From: Streptomyces chattanoogensis
Lineage (GTDB): Bacteria > Actinomycetota > Actinomycetes > Streptomycetales > Streptomycetaceae
Direction: 5' to 3'
DNA: 64,000 nt
Assembly: GCF_001294335.1 (NCBI RefSeq)
Contig: NZ_LGKG01000150.1
Span: forward strand, 1 to 64,000
The stretch's first letter is position 1, and every line of letters begins with the position of its first letter. Below, one piece after another: positions 13,316-22,019 of this stretch. The translations under genes and the position numbers were made by a program. The notes beneath the pieces were generated by a model. It did no database searches. It was not told where the DNA came from and worked only from the letters and a program-made list of their open reading frames with translations.

Positions 13316-13356
13316 AGCGAGCGGGTTTCTGACTGTCCGTCAGAAACCCGCTCGCT
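13316..13356. promoter_or_regulatory. 18-bp perfect inverted repeat upstream of the steroid-type operon (candidate TetR operator)
   Basis: AGCGAGCGGGTTTCTGAC at 13316-13333 is repeated as its exact reverse complement at 13339-13356 with a 5-base centre. It lies about 60 bp upstream of the first operon gene. The inner TTTCTGAC/GTCAGAAA half-sites are typical in size and spacing for TetR-family operators of fatty-acid and steroid operons. A terminator reading is possible, but no convergent gene ends here. The regulator is not encoded nearby. Confidence 0.5.
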
Positions 13357-13471
13357 GTCAAGGTCGGCGCAGTGACCCCCGGCGCAGCCCGCACCTGCAG
13401 CGCCGACCCCGACATATCACCCACCGGATCACCGTCCGGTCGGCCGCCGCTCCCCAGGGCGGCCGCGAAGA

Positions 13472-13490
13472 CCCCGCTCGGAGCGCGGGG
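13472..13490 (-). terminator. Probable terminator of the small secreted protein gene
   Basis: CCCCGC and GCGGGG pair across a short loop just 3' of the minus-strand stop at 13497. It is short and has no U-tract, as is common in Streptomyces. Confidence 0.35.
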
Positions 13491-13496
13491 AAGGGG

Positions 13497-13805
13497 TCAG
13501 CCGATGTTGTTCCCGAAGCTGACGGTGTCGTTGCTCTGGTCGACGTCCGTGAAGCCGGAGCCGTTCACACTCGCGGTGTTGTTCTGGTTGGAGGCGCCGG
13601 CGCCGTTGGCAACCTGCTGTCCGGTGGTCGAGTTTCCGTGGTTGTGACCGGCGACGCCGGTCCCGGTCTGGCTCGTGGCCGCCGCACTGGACCCGTTGTT
13701 CGCAAGGCCGCCGTTGTCGGCGTGCGCCACACCGCTGAAGAGCACGGCCGCGAAGGGCAGGGCGGCGGCGACAGCGATGACGCGGGCGGTACGGGTGCTT
13801 GCCAT
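13497..13805 (-). CDS. Small secreted Gly/Asn-rich protein
   Basis: A 102-residue protein with a Sec signal peptide (MASTRTARVIAVAAALPFAA, then FSGVAHA-DNGG with cleavage after AHA). The mature part is rich in Asn, Gly, Ser and Thr (GNSTTGQQVANGAGASNQNN) and ends in SFGNNIG. It has no Cys and no chaplin or rodlin motif. AGGAGG lies 6-11 bp before the ATG, so translation should be efficient. The composition suggests a surface or extracellular structural protein; no function is known to me. Confidence 0.7.
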   Translation of the reverse strand: MASTRTARVIAVAAALPFAAVLFSGVAHADNGGLANNGSSAAATSQTGTGVAGHNHGNSTTGQQVANGAGASNQNNTASVNGSGFTDVDQSNDTVSFGNNIG

Positions 13806-14204
13806 GTCTATTCCTCCTACGGAACACAACTACTGGATCTGACTGGAACTGACCTGCTCGACCGGCCTGTTGGCCGACCACTCGGCCGACCGGCCCGGCT
13901 GCCGGATCCGGTCCGTATGACCTACCGGACCCGATCCACTCGCCAACTCCGTTCGATCACTGGGCAGTTGGCCGACCACCCAGCACGTGCCTCGACGTCG
14001 CGACCTCAGGATTGCCCACCGAATCCCCGGCGAACCCGTCATGAAGGGTCGATTCCCTCGCAAGCATGAGGAACATCGGATAAACCATCTCCGCGCCCCA
14101 GCGCCCCCGCATGGCCACCCAAGCCGTTGTGACCTGGCATTTCCCCCCTTCCCGCCGCCCCTCACCCCCTTCCTTTCTTCGAACATTCATACGAAAATAG
14201 ATCC
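13806..14204. other. Intergenic region with GGCCGACC repeats
   Basis: About 400 bp without a convincing gene between a minus-strand and a plus-strand gene, so it should hold both promoters. The octamer GGCCGACC recurs at about 13871, 13886 and 13972, partly as part of TTGGCCGACCAC. I see no RNA gene. Confidence 0.4.
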
Positions 14205-15170
14205 ATGGGCACGCACCGCAGCACTGCCGCCGGATCTCCGCACATCGGCCCCCCTCCGGGGCTCCCCACCGGGCCCGGCCCCTCCCGGTACGCACCGTCC
14301 CGGCACGCACCGTCCCGCCCGCACCCGGACGCCCACTCCGCCGCCCTCGCCCACGCCCTTCAGGCCGCCGAGCGCGGTTACGCCGTCATCCCGCTGACCC
14401 GCACCAAGCACCCCGCCGTCCGCTCCCCGCACCGCGGCCACCCGGAGCAGCCACCCTGCCGCGGCGCCTGCGGCCGGATCGGGCACGGCGTCCACGACGC
14501 GAGCCGCGATCCGCTCGACATCCGCCGCATGTTCGCCGCGGCCCCCTGGGCCACCGGGTACGGCATCGCCTGCGGCCTGCCGCCGTACCACCTCATCGGC
14601 ATCGACCTCGACACCAAGAACGGCGCCGACGCCCTCACCGCCCTCCGCTTCCTCGCCGAAGCGCACCACTTCCCGCTGCCGCCGACGGTGACGGTCCGCA
14701 CCCCGAGCGGCGGCCGCCATCTCTGGTTCACCGGCCCGCCGTCGCCCCCCGTCCCCAACTCCGCCGGACGCCTCGCCCCGGGCATCGACATCCGCGGGGC
14801 CGGCGGCTATCTGGTCGGCCCCGGCTCCCTGACGGCTCGCGGCCGCTATGTCCTGGCGACCGGCGCACCCCTCGTACCGGCCCCCGCCCCGCACGCCCTG
14901 CTCGCCCTGCTCACGCCCCCGCCTCCGCACCACGAGGCCCCGCCCGCCGGCTCCCCACATCCCGCCTCGGCCCTCGTACGCTTCGTCCGCACCTCTCCCC
15001 AAGGCCAGCGCAACGCCCGCCTCTTCTGGGCCGCCTGCCGCGCCCACGAAGCCGGCCTGGCCCAGGAGCTGGCCGCCCGGCTGATCGAGGCCGCCTGCCA
15101 TACGGGGCTCTCCGAGCAGGAGGCACGGGCGACCGTCGCATCGGCGGGGCGGCGACCGGGACGGCAGTAG
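14205..15170 (+). CDS. Stand-alone bifunctional primase-polymerase (PrimPol N-domain)
   Basis: A 321-residue protein with a Pro-rich N-terminal 40 residues, then a Prim-Pol domain (about 45-240) including IPLTRTKHPA, the metal-binding LIGIDLDTKNG and the conserved TPSGGRHLWF. No helicase domain is fused and no plasmid or phage genes flank it. Such solitary chromosomal Prim-Pols are common in Streptomyces; their role is unknown, possibly DNA repair or damage tolerance. A second, more degenerate relative lies at 48861-49574. Confidence 0.8.
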   Translation: MGTHRSTAAGSPHIGPPPGLPTGPGPSRYAPSRHAPSRPHPDAHSAALAHALQAAERGYAVIPLTRTKHPAVRSPHRGHPEQPPCRGACGRIGHGVHDASRDPLDIRRMFAAAPWATGYGIACGLPPYHLIGIDLDTKNGADALTALRFLAEAHHFPLPPTVTVRTPSGGRHLWFTGPPSPPVPNSAGRLAPGIDIRGAGGYLVGPGSLTARGRYVLATGAPLVPAPAPHALLALLTPPPPHHEAPPAGSPHPASALVRFVRTSPQGQRNARLFWAACRAHEAGLAQELAARLIEAACHTGLSEQEARATVASAGRRPGRQ

Positions 15171-15186
15171 GGGCGACCAGGGGCGG

Positions 15187-15960
15187 CTACGCGACGGGTT
15201 TGCGCGCCTCGATCAGGAACCGCGTCGTCTGCGCCACGAACGCACCCTCCCGCCGGATCAACTCGTCCAGCTCCCGCAGCCGCTCCCGATAGCGGTCCAC
15301 GCTGAAGTCCGGCACCATCCAGATCACTTTCCGCAGAAAGTAGGCAACCGCCCCGATATCGAAGAATTCGGTCCGCAGCGACTCGGCGCGCAGATCGACC
15401 ACCTCCAGGCCGGCCGCCTCCGCATCCCGGCGGGCGTCCTCGGGGTGACGGGCACGCCGTACGCTCTCCGGCTGCGGCCCCAGGAAATACTCCACCAGCT
15501 CGAACACACTGGCCGGACCGACCTGTTGGGAGAAGTACGTGCCTCCCGGACGCAGCACGCGTGCGATGTCCTCCCACCACACCGTCACCGGATGACGGCT
15601 GGTCACCAGGTCGAACGCGGCATCGGCGAACGGCAGCGGCGGCTCGTCCGCATCGGCCACCACCACGGCGCCAAGCGGATGCAGCAGTGCGGTGGCCTTG
15701 GCGACATTCGGCGGCCAGGATTCCGTGGCGACCATCACTGGCGGCATTTTCTCCGCTGCGGCGAGCACTTCCCCGCCGCCCGTCTGAATGTCCAACGCCG
15801 CCGACGCCCGCGCCAGCCGTCCGCTCATCGCCCGCTGATACCCCCAGGACGGCCGCTCCTCCGTAGCGCGCCCGTCCAGCCACGAGAAGTCCCAGCCCGC
15901 GACCGACACGGCCGCCGCCTCGGCCACCAGATCGTCAAACGTACGCGATGCCTCACCCAT
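15187..15960 (-). CDS. Class I SAM-dependent methyltransferase
   Basis: A 257-residue protein starting at the ATG that gives MGEASRTFDD. It has a Rossmann methyltransferase fold: the SAM-binding loop is reduced (DIQTGGGEVL), then VVADADEPPLPFADAAFDLV and HPVTVWWEDIARVLRPGG for motifs II-III. The C-terminal half reads VIWMVPDFSVDRYRERL. The family includes many uncharacterised small-molecule methyltransferases; the substrate cannot be inferred. It ends 16 bp from the convergent Prim-Pol gene. Confidence 0.75.
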   Translation of the reverse strand: MGEASRTFDDLVAEAAAVSVAGWDFSWLDGRATEERPSWGYQRAMSGRLARASAALDIQTGGGEVLAAAEKMPPVMVATESWPPNVAKATALLHPLGAVVVADADEPPLPFADAAFDLVTSRHPVTVWWEDIARVLRPGGTYFSQQVGPASVFELVEYFLGPQPESVRRARHPEDARRDAEAAGLEVVDLRAESLRTEFFDIGAVAYFLRKVIWMVPDFSVDRYRERLRELDELIRREGAFVAQTTRFLIEARKPVA

Positions 15961-16134
15961 ACCGTCATCATCCCGGCAATTTCCGGCATCCACCAACGAT
16001 TTTCCCTGGCCGGACGGGCCGCCCCGGCCAACCCGCCGCGACTGTCAGTGCCATGCGCTTCACTCGTCACCGAGACACCAACGCAACACGCGCGCACGCG
16101 CCACGACCCGGACGTCACACCGCAGGAGGGGCTC

Positions 16135-16797
16135 ATGCCGGACGAGACCACCGCCACCACCGCCATCACCACCACCGACGACACCCCCATCGACATGGAC
16201 ACCGACACCGCCGCCCTGCTGGCCGCGGCCAAGGCACCGACGGCCGAGTGGCTGGAGTCCTGCTTCGGGGCGGGCTCACTGTGGCGCCCGACGGAAGCCG
16301 AGCTGCCCGAGCGGCTGGAGGACGGGGAATCGCGCACGTTCCTGACGACCATCGGCTTCCCGGCCGTCCACCTGGCGTTCGTCGACTTCGACTCCACTCA
16401 CCTTCGCGAGAAGGGCCTGTGGGAGGAAGATCCCGCCGAACTCTTCGGCGAGCGCCGCCCGGACGACGACTCTCCCCCGGAGCGCTACGCCTACGGCCTG
16501 GGCGAGCAGTACGCCATCAACCTGATGCTGATGGGCGACACCGGCTCCATCCGGCTCTACGACCCCAACGGCTGGGACCACGCCGCCGGGTATGCGGGAT
16601 GGGCAGCCGATGACCTGCCCACCATCACCGGCGCTCTGGCCCTGCTCGCCCGGTACGAGGACCGGCTGACCGGGGACGACGCGGCGGCTGCCCTGGAGGA
16701 GTTCCGCTCCCTCCTCACCGCGCTCGAGCCCGCCCTCGAGCCCTCCCGTTTCTGGGACAACATCTTCGACGTCATCGAGGACGAGTACCTCCACTGA
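16135..16797 (+). CDS. SUKH-superfamily-like (SUKH-4 type) protein
   Basis: A 220-residue acidic protein. AGGAGGGG lies just upstream of the ATG giving MPDETTATT; upstream in-frame sequence overlaps the methyltransferase promoter and is unlikely to be translated. The body (AEWLESCFGAGSLWRP, LFGERRPDDD, GDTGSIRLYDPNGW, ALALLARYEDRL) resembles SUKH-4 proteins, many of which are immunity proteins to polymorphic toxins. No toxin gene is adjacent, so this may be an orphan immunity or housekeeping member. Confidence 0.5.
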   Translation: MPDETTATTAITTTDDTPIDMDTDTAALLAAAKAPTAEWLESCFGAGSLWRPTEAELPERLEDGESRTFLTTIGFPAVHLAFVDFDSTHLREKGLWEEDPAELFGERRPDDDSPPERYAYGLGEQYAINLMLMGDTGSIRLYDPNGWDHAAGYAGWAADDLPTITGALALLARYEDRLTGDDAAAALEEFRSLLTALEPALEPSRFWDNIFDVIEDEYLH

Positions 16798-16829
16798 CCC
16801 CCTGCCCCACGAGGCCTACCCCACGCGGC

Positions 16830-17285
16830 CTACCCCACGGGGATCGCGAGCTCCGGCCGATCCCACATCACCACCGGCGGCCTCGCCCACTCCGTTCCGG
16901 TCCGCTGGGCGCCGATGCTCCGGTAGAACCCCTCGGCAGGCGGATGCGCCACCACCCGCACACTCTCGATCCTCGCCCGCCGCGCCTCGGCCCGCATATG
17001 TTCCACTAGCAGCCGCCCGATACCGGCCCCCTGCGCATGATCCGCCACAAACATCAGATCCAGCTCCGGCGGATCGACGATCAACGCATAGAAGCCGAGC
17101 ACCCTGCCCTCGTCCGCGCCGTCCCCTTCCACCGCCACGAACACCCGGTGCGCCGCTATGTAATCGGCCCCCACCCGATACCCCGCCACCATCGAGGCAT
17201 AGGGCCCCTCGTACGCCCTGGAACTCCGCACCATCCGCCCGAGCCGCCGGGCATCACGGGCCTCGGCCCGCCGAATCCTCACCAT
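16830..17285 (-). CDS. GNAT-family N-acetyltransferase
   Basis: A 151-residue GNAT protein starting MVRIRRAEARDARRL. Motif A is DLMFVADHAQGAGIGRLLVE, with the acetyl-CoA pyrophosphate loop QGAGIG, and the C-terminal part is EGFYRSIGAQRTG. The substrate is unknown. The start was placed at the ATG at 17285 because the family begins directly with this beta strand. Confidence 0.8.
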   Translation of the reverse strand: MVRIRRAEARDARRLGRMVRSSRAYEGPYASMVAGYRVGADYIAAHRVFVAVEGDGADEGRVLGFYALIVDPPELDLMFVADHAQGAGIGRLLVEHMRAEARRARIESVRVVAHPPAEGFYRSIGAQRTGTEWARPPVVMWDRPELAIPVG

Positions 17286-17691
17286 CGCCGCCCCACCCCA
17301 CCATCTCCCGCCGCACCCGCTCAATGCGGTAACCACAACACTGACGACCTAACGACCTAACGACATTACCGACCGTACCGCATCAATCCAACGGCCGGAA
17401 TTTCCGGCCGGACGACTGCCACCGGGAGGAATTCCAAGGAATCCGAGTCGGACAACAACTCACCCCCTCATCGCGGAATACTCCATTCCGTCCGCCCGGG
17501 CCCATACACCCGCAGACCCGCCTACCCTGACCCCAAGAATTCGCCTGACCAGCACATATCCCACTGAACCAACGCGGCTGGATAAGGGATGAACAAGGGA
17601 TGGATAAACGACTACGCACCCCTCGAGTTCACCCTCCCTCTCCCCCTCCCGGCCCGGAAAACATCCCCGCGCGATCACAAAAGAGAATAGG
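17286..17691. other. Intergenic region with hairpin and short direct repeats
   Basis: About 400 bp between divergent genes. It contains ACGACCTAACGACCTAACG at about 17344-17362 (a 9-bp unit repeated) and a 19-bp palindrome CGGCCGGAA-T-TTCCGGCCG at 17392-17410. No coding frame is convincing. Confidence 0.4.
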
Positions 17692-18426
17692 GTGCCGCGA
17701 GTGAAACGACACGTGGAATTCGAGCGCCTGCACAACTTCCGTGACCTGGGCGGCTATCGCAGCCAGGACGGCCGTACCGTGCGCTGGGGTCGTCTGTACC
17801 GGTCCGACTCGCTCTCCACACTCCAGGGCGCCGACTGGGACCTTTTCCTTTCGCTGGGCGTGCGCACGGTGATCGATCTGCGCTACCCATGGGAGATCGA
17901 AGCCAAGGGCCGGGCGCCCGGCGCCGAAGGGCTCGCCTACATCAACCTCAGCGTGGAGCACCGCCCTTACGACCAGGCGGAGATCGACCCGGCCCTGGAC
18001 CCCTGGCGTTACCTCGCCGATCGGTACGCGGAGGTCGCCCACGACGGCGCCGAGGAGCTCCGCCAGGCACTCGAGGTGATCGCGTCCGAGAGCACCCCGC
18101 AGGTCTTCCACTGCGCATCGGGCAAGGACCGCACGGGCCTGCTGGCCGGACTGGTTCTCTCCCTCATAGGCGTGGACGAGGACACCATCGCCGCCGACTT
18201 CGCCCTCACCGAACTGGCCACCGAGCGGCTGATCGCGGACTGGAAAGCGGCCCACCCGGACCGGGCGCTGAAGTGGCCCGGCTACGGGCGCGCACCGGAA
18301 GCGGTCATGCGGCTGTTCCTGGCCGACCTGACCGCCGCCCACGGCTCCGTACACGACTACGCCGTCAAGCACCTCGGCGCCGACGAATCCCTGATCTCCC
18401 GGCTCCGCACCCGACTCCTTGTCTGA
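17692..18426 (+). CDS. Tyrosine-protein phosphatase (MptpB-like)
   Basis: A 244-residue protein with the phosphatase P-loop HCASGKDRTG (CX5R) and the N-terminal signature LHNFRDLGGYRSQDG and LYRSDSL typical of the DUF-type atypical tyrosine/lipid phosphatases related to MptpB. The general acid region is around DPALDPWRYL. It may act on phosphotyrosine or phosphoinositides. A GTG at 17701 (VKRHVEF) is an alternative start. Confidence 0.85.
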   Translation: MPRVKRHVEFERLHNFRDLGGYRSQDGRTVRWGRLYRSDSLSTLQGADWDLFLSLGVRTVIDLRYPWEIEAKGRAPGAEGLAYINLSVEHRPYDQAEIDPALDPWRYLADRYAEVAHDGAEELRQALEVIASESTPQVFHCASGKDRTGLLAGLVLSLIGVDEDTIAADFALTELATERLIADWKAAHPDRALKWPGYGRAPEAVMRLFLADLTAAHGSVHDYAVKHLGADESLISRLRTRLLV

Positions 18427-18483
18427 GCCTCCGAATCAGGAAGCCGGGCCTGTGTGTTCCTGCCTGGCCTCCTGCTCGGCGTC

Positions 18484-18960
18484 CTACTCGACGTCCTGCT
18501 CGACGTCCGGGTTGAGACACTGTGCCCGGTGTGCGGGGCGCACCGGGTCGCTGGGGAGTGGTTCGATGCCGCGGATTCGCATGGCCACGACGTCGACAAT
18601 GACGCGGGAATGCCGGCCCCGTAGGGTCGCCAGCCGCCATCGATGGCGAGGCGCCACGTCCTTCGCCGGTAGGTCTTCGACGGCCAGATAGACCCATCGG
18701 TCGTAGTTGGTGGGGTAGTGCCTGACCATGGCCCCGCAATCACGACAGGTCGGCGGCTCGCACCAGGTGACGTCGTCCGGATCGGGTTGGGCCTTGGGAG
18801 GGGCCGTGGCGCCCTCCTCCAGGGCAAGTTGGTTGGCGTAGACGTTCCAACAGGGATCGCACAGCACGGCCATGAGGCTGACGCGGCCACGTTCCCTCAC
18901 GGTAGGGCCGCCTGTGTGGCAGCCCTGGCATATCTGGCTGGTTTCCTCAATCGCCCCCAT
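18484..18960 (-). CDS. DUF6083-type zinc-binding protein
   Basis: A 158-residue hydrophilic protein with two potential zinc knuckles: CQGCHTGG with CDPCW, and TCRDCGAMVRHYPTNYDRWV. The central block LPAKDVAPRHRWRL is typical of DUF6083 proteins found in many copies in Streptomyces. Function unknown. The C-terminal tail (DVEQDVE) overlaps a short repeat of CGACGTCCTGCT at 18482-18505. Confidence 0.6.
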   Translation of the reverse strand: MGAIEETSQICQGCHTGGPTVRERGRVSLMAVLCDPCWNVYANQLALEEGATAPPKAQPDPDDVTWCEPPTCRDCGAMVRHYPTNYDRWVYLAVEDLPAKDVAPRHRWRLATLRGRHSRVIVDVVAMRIRGIEPLPSDPVRPAHRAQCLNPDVEQDVE

Positions 18961-19140
18961 GGGGTGGAGAGTGAGCGCACAGGTTCAGGGGACAACAGGG
19001 CGCAATTGGGTCGCATCGGCGCATACACAGCGACCAGGCACGGGCCACTGCCCCAACCACCACCACTGCCACTGCCACTGCCACACCGCACTAGGCACCA
19101 AGTCGCCGATCAACCGGCGGACAGTCGTCCATCCACGCGG

Positions 19141-19180
19141 CCCGAAGGCCCGCTCGCGCGGATGCGAGCGGGCCTTCGGG
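19141..19180 (-). terminator. Strong terminator of the RDD gene
   Basis: A perfect 17-bp stem (19141-19157 with 19164-19180) and a 6-base loop lie 40 bp beyond the stop of the minus-strand RDD gene. Confidence 0.7.
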
Positions 19181-19219
19181 CGGATGAGGTACCGACCGGC
19201 GGCCGGGCTCGGCATCGGC

Positions 19220-19834
19220 TTACTCGGTGCTGATGACCACCGTGCGCATGACCTTGTCCGCGAAGGTCTGGCCCTTCGCGTCCCACGCCGGCCACAGGTA
19301 GCCGATGCTGCACGCCGCGCTGTCCAGCCCGTGGCAGATCCGGCGCAGCAGGGCCATACCGAAGCCGAGCGGCCGCCCGGTCTCCTCGCGGATGAGCCGG
19401 ATCTTCATGACCTTCTTGCCCGGCGACGCGCCCTTGCCCTCCTTGACGAGGATGAAGATGTTGGCCGCGACGAACCACAGGAGGGCAACCACCAACAGGC
19501 CGATGATGATGGGGACTCGTACCTTCTCCCTGGCCACGTAACACTCGTGGTCCATGAAGCAGCCCGACTTCATGGTGCCCTCGAGGACGACCGCGGCGAT
19601 GACCGCAATCACCGGCACCAGACCGGCGACCAGGAAGTCGATCAGAAAGGCACCGAAACGGCTGCCCCAACTCGCGTACACCCCGGGCCCGACGGGCATT
19701 CCGGGCTGCTGGGGCTGGCCGTAGCCCGGCGCGGCCTGCTGGGGGTATCCGTACGGGGCCGGCTGCTGCGGAGCTCCGTACTGGGCCTGTGGCGGTTGCT
19801 GGCCGTAGGGGTTGTTCGGGCTGCCGAAGCTCAT
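19220..19834 (-). CDS. RDD-family membrane protein
   Basis: A 204-residue protein with a Pro/Gln/Tyr/Gly-rich cytoplasmic N-terminus (residues 1-50, PYGQQPPQAQYGAPQQP) and an RDD domain with the hallmark Arg and Asp residues (GSRFGAFLIDFLVAG), two or three membrane helices and the late GASPGKKVMKIRL signature. RDD proteins are implicated in transport, but this one cannot be assigned a substrate. Confidence 0.85.
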   Translation of the reverse strand: MSFGSPNNPYGQQPPQAQYGAPQQPAPYGYPQQAAPGYGQPQQPGMPVGPGVYASWGSRFGAFLIDFLVAGLVPVIAVIAAVVLEGTMKSGCFMDHECYVAREKVRVPIIIGLLVVALLWFVAANIFILVKEGKGASPGKKVMKIRLIREETGRPLGFGMALLRRICHGLDSAACSIGYLWPAWDAKGQTFADKVMRTVVISTE

Positions 19835-19970
19835 CTGTGGTTTTCCTCCGATGTGTCAGGGTGACGACGCGGCGTGCCTCGGAGGTAAAACAGGTTTCAC
19901 CGGCCCGCCCCCCGACGATGCCTGCGGCACTGCCCGACGATCCTTCTAGCTGCGGCTTGACTCTGTCCAG

Positions 19971-20177
19971 TCAAGGACTGGCAGGTGTCGGCAAGGTGTG
20001 TGCCTGGCAGGCTCGGATTCTGGTGACCGTGCGGCATCCGTCGCTGAGGTCGATTCGGGGCCCGATCTGACAGCAGCCCGCGACCGCGGCCTTCCTGCGT
20101 TGGCGGGGCACGGTCTTGGCCTTGGCCTTGGCCTTGTCGAGGTGCCCGTACACCGTCGACCACAGCACTCCGAACAT
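19971..20177 (-). CDS. Possible small basic protein
   Basis: An open frame of 68 codons starting MFGVLWSTVYGHLDKAKAKA with GAGG 7 bp before the ATG and strong G/C third-position bias. It contains four Cys. The KAKAKAK stretch comes from a hexamer repeat (GGCCTT, about 20112-20137). It is on the same strand as, and upstream of, the RDD gene. I recognise no family. Confidence 0.35.
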   Translation of the reverse strand: MFGVLWSTVYGHLDKAKAKAKTVPRQRRKAAVAGCCQIGPRIDLSDGCRTVTRIRACQAHTLPTPASP

Positions 20178-20277
20178 TCCGTGACCTCGATGACGTACGG
20201 TGCCGACCACCGCCAGGTCGCCGGAGCGGCTGAGACGGCCTCTACGATGCGGTCGATCACCGAACCGGGGAGGGGAC

Positions 20278-21216
20278 ATGACCGAGGGCCGGGAAACGGA
20301 CGCGGTCGCCGAGAGACCGGTGGAGCTGGCCTACCGGCCGACCGTCGGCGAATGGGCGTCCGCGCTGCGGGCACGCGCGAGGAGCACCGGCGCGGGACGC
20401 TTTCAGCGTCGGGCTCTGGTCTGGACGGTGGCGGTCTCGACCGTCGGCGCCCTGCTGTCGGCGGCCGGCTCCGGCCACCGGGACACACGGTGGCCGCTGT
20501 ATGTGGGAGCGTTGGCCTTCGTCGCCTTCATGACTGCGGCGCCGTCGTTGCAGGCGCGCCGCCTCCACCGGCTCGCCGAACGGCACGGGGACATCCGCGG
20601 GACGGTCGACGACACCGGGCTCCGGCTCGCCACCGCGCACAGCTCGGCCAGTCACGACTGGCACCTCTACTCGCGCTATGCCGAGACGCCGGAGCTGTTC
20701 GTGCTGCTCAGCGCCGACAAGTCCGCCGTCGGCTTCGTCGTCCTGCCCAAGCGGGCCGTGGCGGACCCGGAGGAGGTGGACCGGCTGCGGGCGGTCCTCG
20801 ACCGGCGGCTCGTGCGCGCGGACGCCGCCGAGGCGCCCGGAAGCCCGCAGAGCCGGGGGCGGGCCGTCGGCCGCGGGGCTGGCTCCGTCGGACTGTTGCT
20901 GCTGGGGCTGTTGCTGTTCTTCTTCGCCTTCGCCGCCGTCCAACGGGCCGCGCACCCGGACCGCTTTCCCGGAATCCAGAACAACACCGCCCCGATATCG
21001 GCCGTCATGCTGGGGCTGGGGGCACTTGCGGTCGCCGGGGCTTGGTGGCTCGTACGGCGGATGACGACCATGCGGACCGTGACCATCGTGCTCGCCGTCC
21101 TTGTCCTGCTGGCCGGTGGCGCCGCCCTGTACCGCGTGGGGCCGATGCTCCACTGCTGGGGCTCGGACCGGATCGCCCGCGGGCCCGAGGGCGCCTACGT
21201 CTGCTACGGCTTCTGA
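20278..21216 (+). CDS. Membrane protein with YcxB-like domain
   Basis: A 312-residue protein. GAGGGG precedes the ATG. Two membrane helices lie at about 45-90, followed by a soluble YcxB-like segment (GTVDDTGLRLAT, HDWHLYSRYAETPELFVLL, VLPKRAVADPEEVDRLRAVL), then three further hydrophobic stretches (SVGLLLLGLLLFFF; AVMLGLGALAVAGAWWL; VTIVLAVLVLLAGG). The YcxB domain is a PH-like fold of unknown role. Confidence 0.7.
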   Translation: MTEGRETDAVAERPVELAYRPTVGEWASALRARARSTGAGRFQRRALVWTVAVSTVGALLSAAGSGHRDTRWPLYVGALAFVAFMTAAPSLQARRLHRLAERHGDIRGTVDDTGLRLATAHSSASHDWHLYSRYAETPELFVLLSADKSAVGFVVLPKRAVADPEEVDRLRAVLDRRLVRADAAEAPGSPQSRGRAVGRGAGSVGLLLLGLLLFFFAFAAVQRAAHPDRFPGIQNNTAPISAVMLGLGALAVAGAWWLVRRMTTMRTVTIVLAVLVLLAGGAALYRVGPMLHCWGSDRIARGPEGAYVCYGF

Positions 21217-21361
21217 GCGAGCCACGGTCTCCGAGCGGGCCCGGAGATCATCTCTCGACGGCGGCCTGCAGAAACCGCGCAGGCAGCAGGCAGCAGACCA
21301 CCAGCCGCAATCGAAGCTCTCAAGGCCACTGGTTACCTTGCGGCCGGCGTCAGCCAACGCA

Positions 21362-21400
21362 GTCGGAGCGGGCCCGGATCACTCCGGAACCCGCTCCGAC
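21362..21400. terminator. Chromosomal hairpin flanking attL (original tRNA-Ser terminator)
   Basis: GTCGGAGCGGG (21362-21372) pairs exactly with CCCGCTCCGAC (21390-21400). It is followed by CTGCATGTTT and then the truncated tRNA copy. Before integration this would have been the terminator of the minus-strand tRNA-Ser gene. Confidence 0.6.
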
Positions 21401-21420
21401 CTGCATGTTTGTCTACCTCG

Positions 21421-21480
21421 GCGGAGGCTGTGGGATTTGAACCCACGGTGAGGGGTTACCTCACGACAGTTTTCAAGACT
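21421..21480. other. attL: attL: truncated tRNA-Ser 3' copy
   Basis: Sixty bases identical to 42929-42988, covering the T-arm, variable arm and anticodon stem-loop of tRNA-Ser read on the minus strand. The sequence diverges right after the anticodon loop, so this is not a functional tRNA gene. Confidence 0.9.
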
Positions 21481-21552
21481 AGGTCCGCAAGCGGAACAAC
21501 ACTGCTCCTGGCCTGCACATTCAGGCTCACGTAGTGCGGTACCGCCTCCACT

Positions 21553-21571
21553 CGTCCACGTCTCGTCCACA
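21553..21571 (+). repeat. Left arm-type repeat (candidate integrase arm site)
   Basis: CGTCCACGTCTCGTCCACA is the same as the segment at 42799-42817 except for one base, in the same orientation. One copy lies inside each end of the element, flanking attP once the element is circular. Confidence 0.5.
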
Positions 21572-21672
21572 GGCACCCAGACCTGCGACAGTCCGAGCGT
21601 GTCGATGGCGCTGCCTGGCAGCAGGGAGGCGAGCACACTGTGCCCGAGTGCGTCGAACTTGTCTGCGACTAA

Positions 21673-21906
21673 GTGTCGACTCCAGTTGTGGTCCTGGAAC
21701 CAGACCCCTGGGCCGTTGAAGTAATGAAGGTGCTGCACAGGCTGACGGGACTGAGTTTGTGGCATAGCAAGATCCTGACCAGGGACGTGCCAGCAGACGT
21801 CCTGGAAGAAGTTTCGGAGGAGTCGGCAACCGCTTCGACGACGATGCTGCGCGATGCAGGCGCCCTGGCCGAAGTAAGGCGGCAGCCAACGTCACCAGGC
21901 CAATAG
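21673..21906 (+). CDS. Ribosomal L7/L12 C-terminal-domain-like fragment
   Basis: A 77-codon frame beginning at a GTG without a recognisable ribosome binding site. The segment AVEVMKVLHRLTGLSL, WHSKILTRDVPADVLEEVS, then LRDAGALAEVR follows the pattern of the bL12 C-terminal domain (helix, Gly-Leu, Lys, Pro, Gly-Ala near the end). It lacks the dimerisation domain and may be a decayed or regulatory relative. It is the first frame inside attL. Confidence 0.4.
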   Translation: MSTPVVVLEPDPWAVEVMKVLHRLTGLSLWHSKILTRDVPADVLEEVSEESATASTTMLRDAGALAEVRRQPTSPGQ

Positions 21907-22019
21907 TTCCGACCTGGGGTTTCACCGGAGCCGATTTCGGGATTTCGAACCACCATCCACCCATTGGGCGATGTCCGATCTCGGACCGCAGCCGCCCGAG
22001 ACTCCCCGTTAGCGGGGCA

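Noticed and set aside
15445..16134. N-terminal extension of the SUKH-like gene
   Set aside because: It overlaps the divergent methyltransferase gene, reads as an Arg/His-rich shadow, and a strong AGGAGGGG site marks the start at 16135.
19061..19082. CCACTG triplet-like repeats
   Set aside because: A short simple-sequence run without symmetry or nearby promoter features; no function supported.
20112..20137. GGCCTT hexamer repeats as a regulatory array
   Set aside because: Only four units; explained by the KAKAKAK codons of a possible minus-strand frame.
21421..21480. Second tRNA-Ser gene
   Set aside because: Homology stops just after the anticodon loop; the 5' half is absent, so it is the attL copy only.
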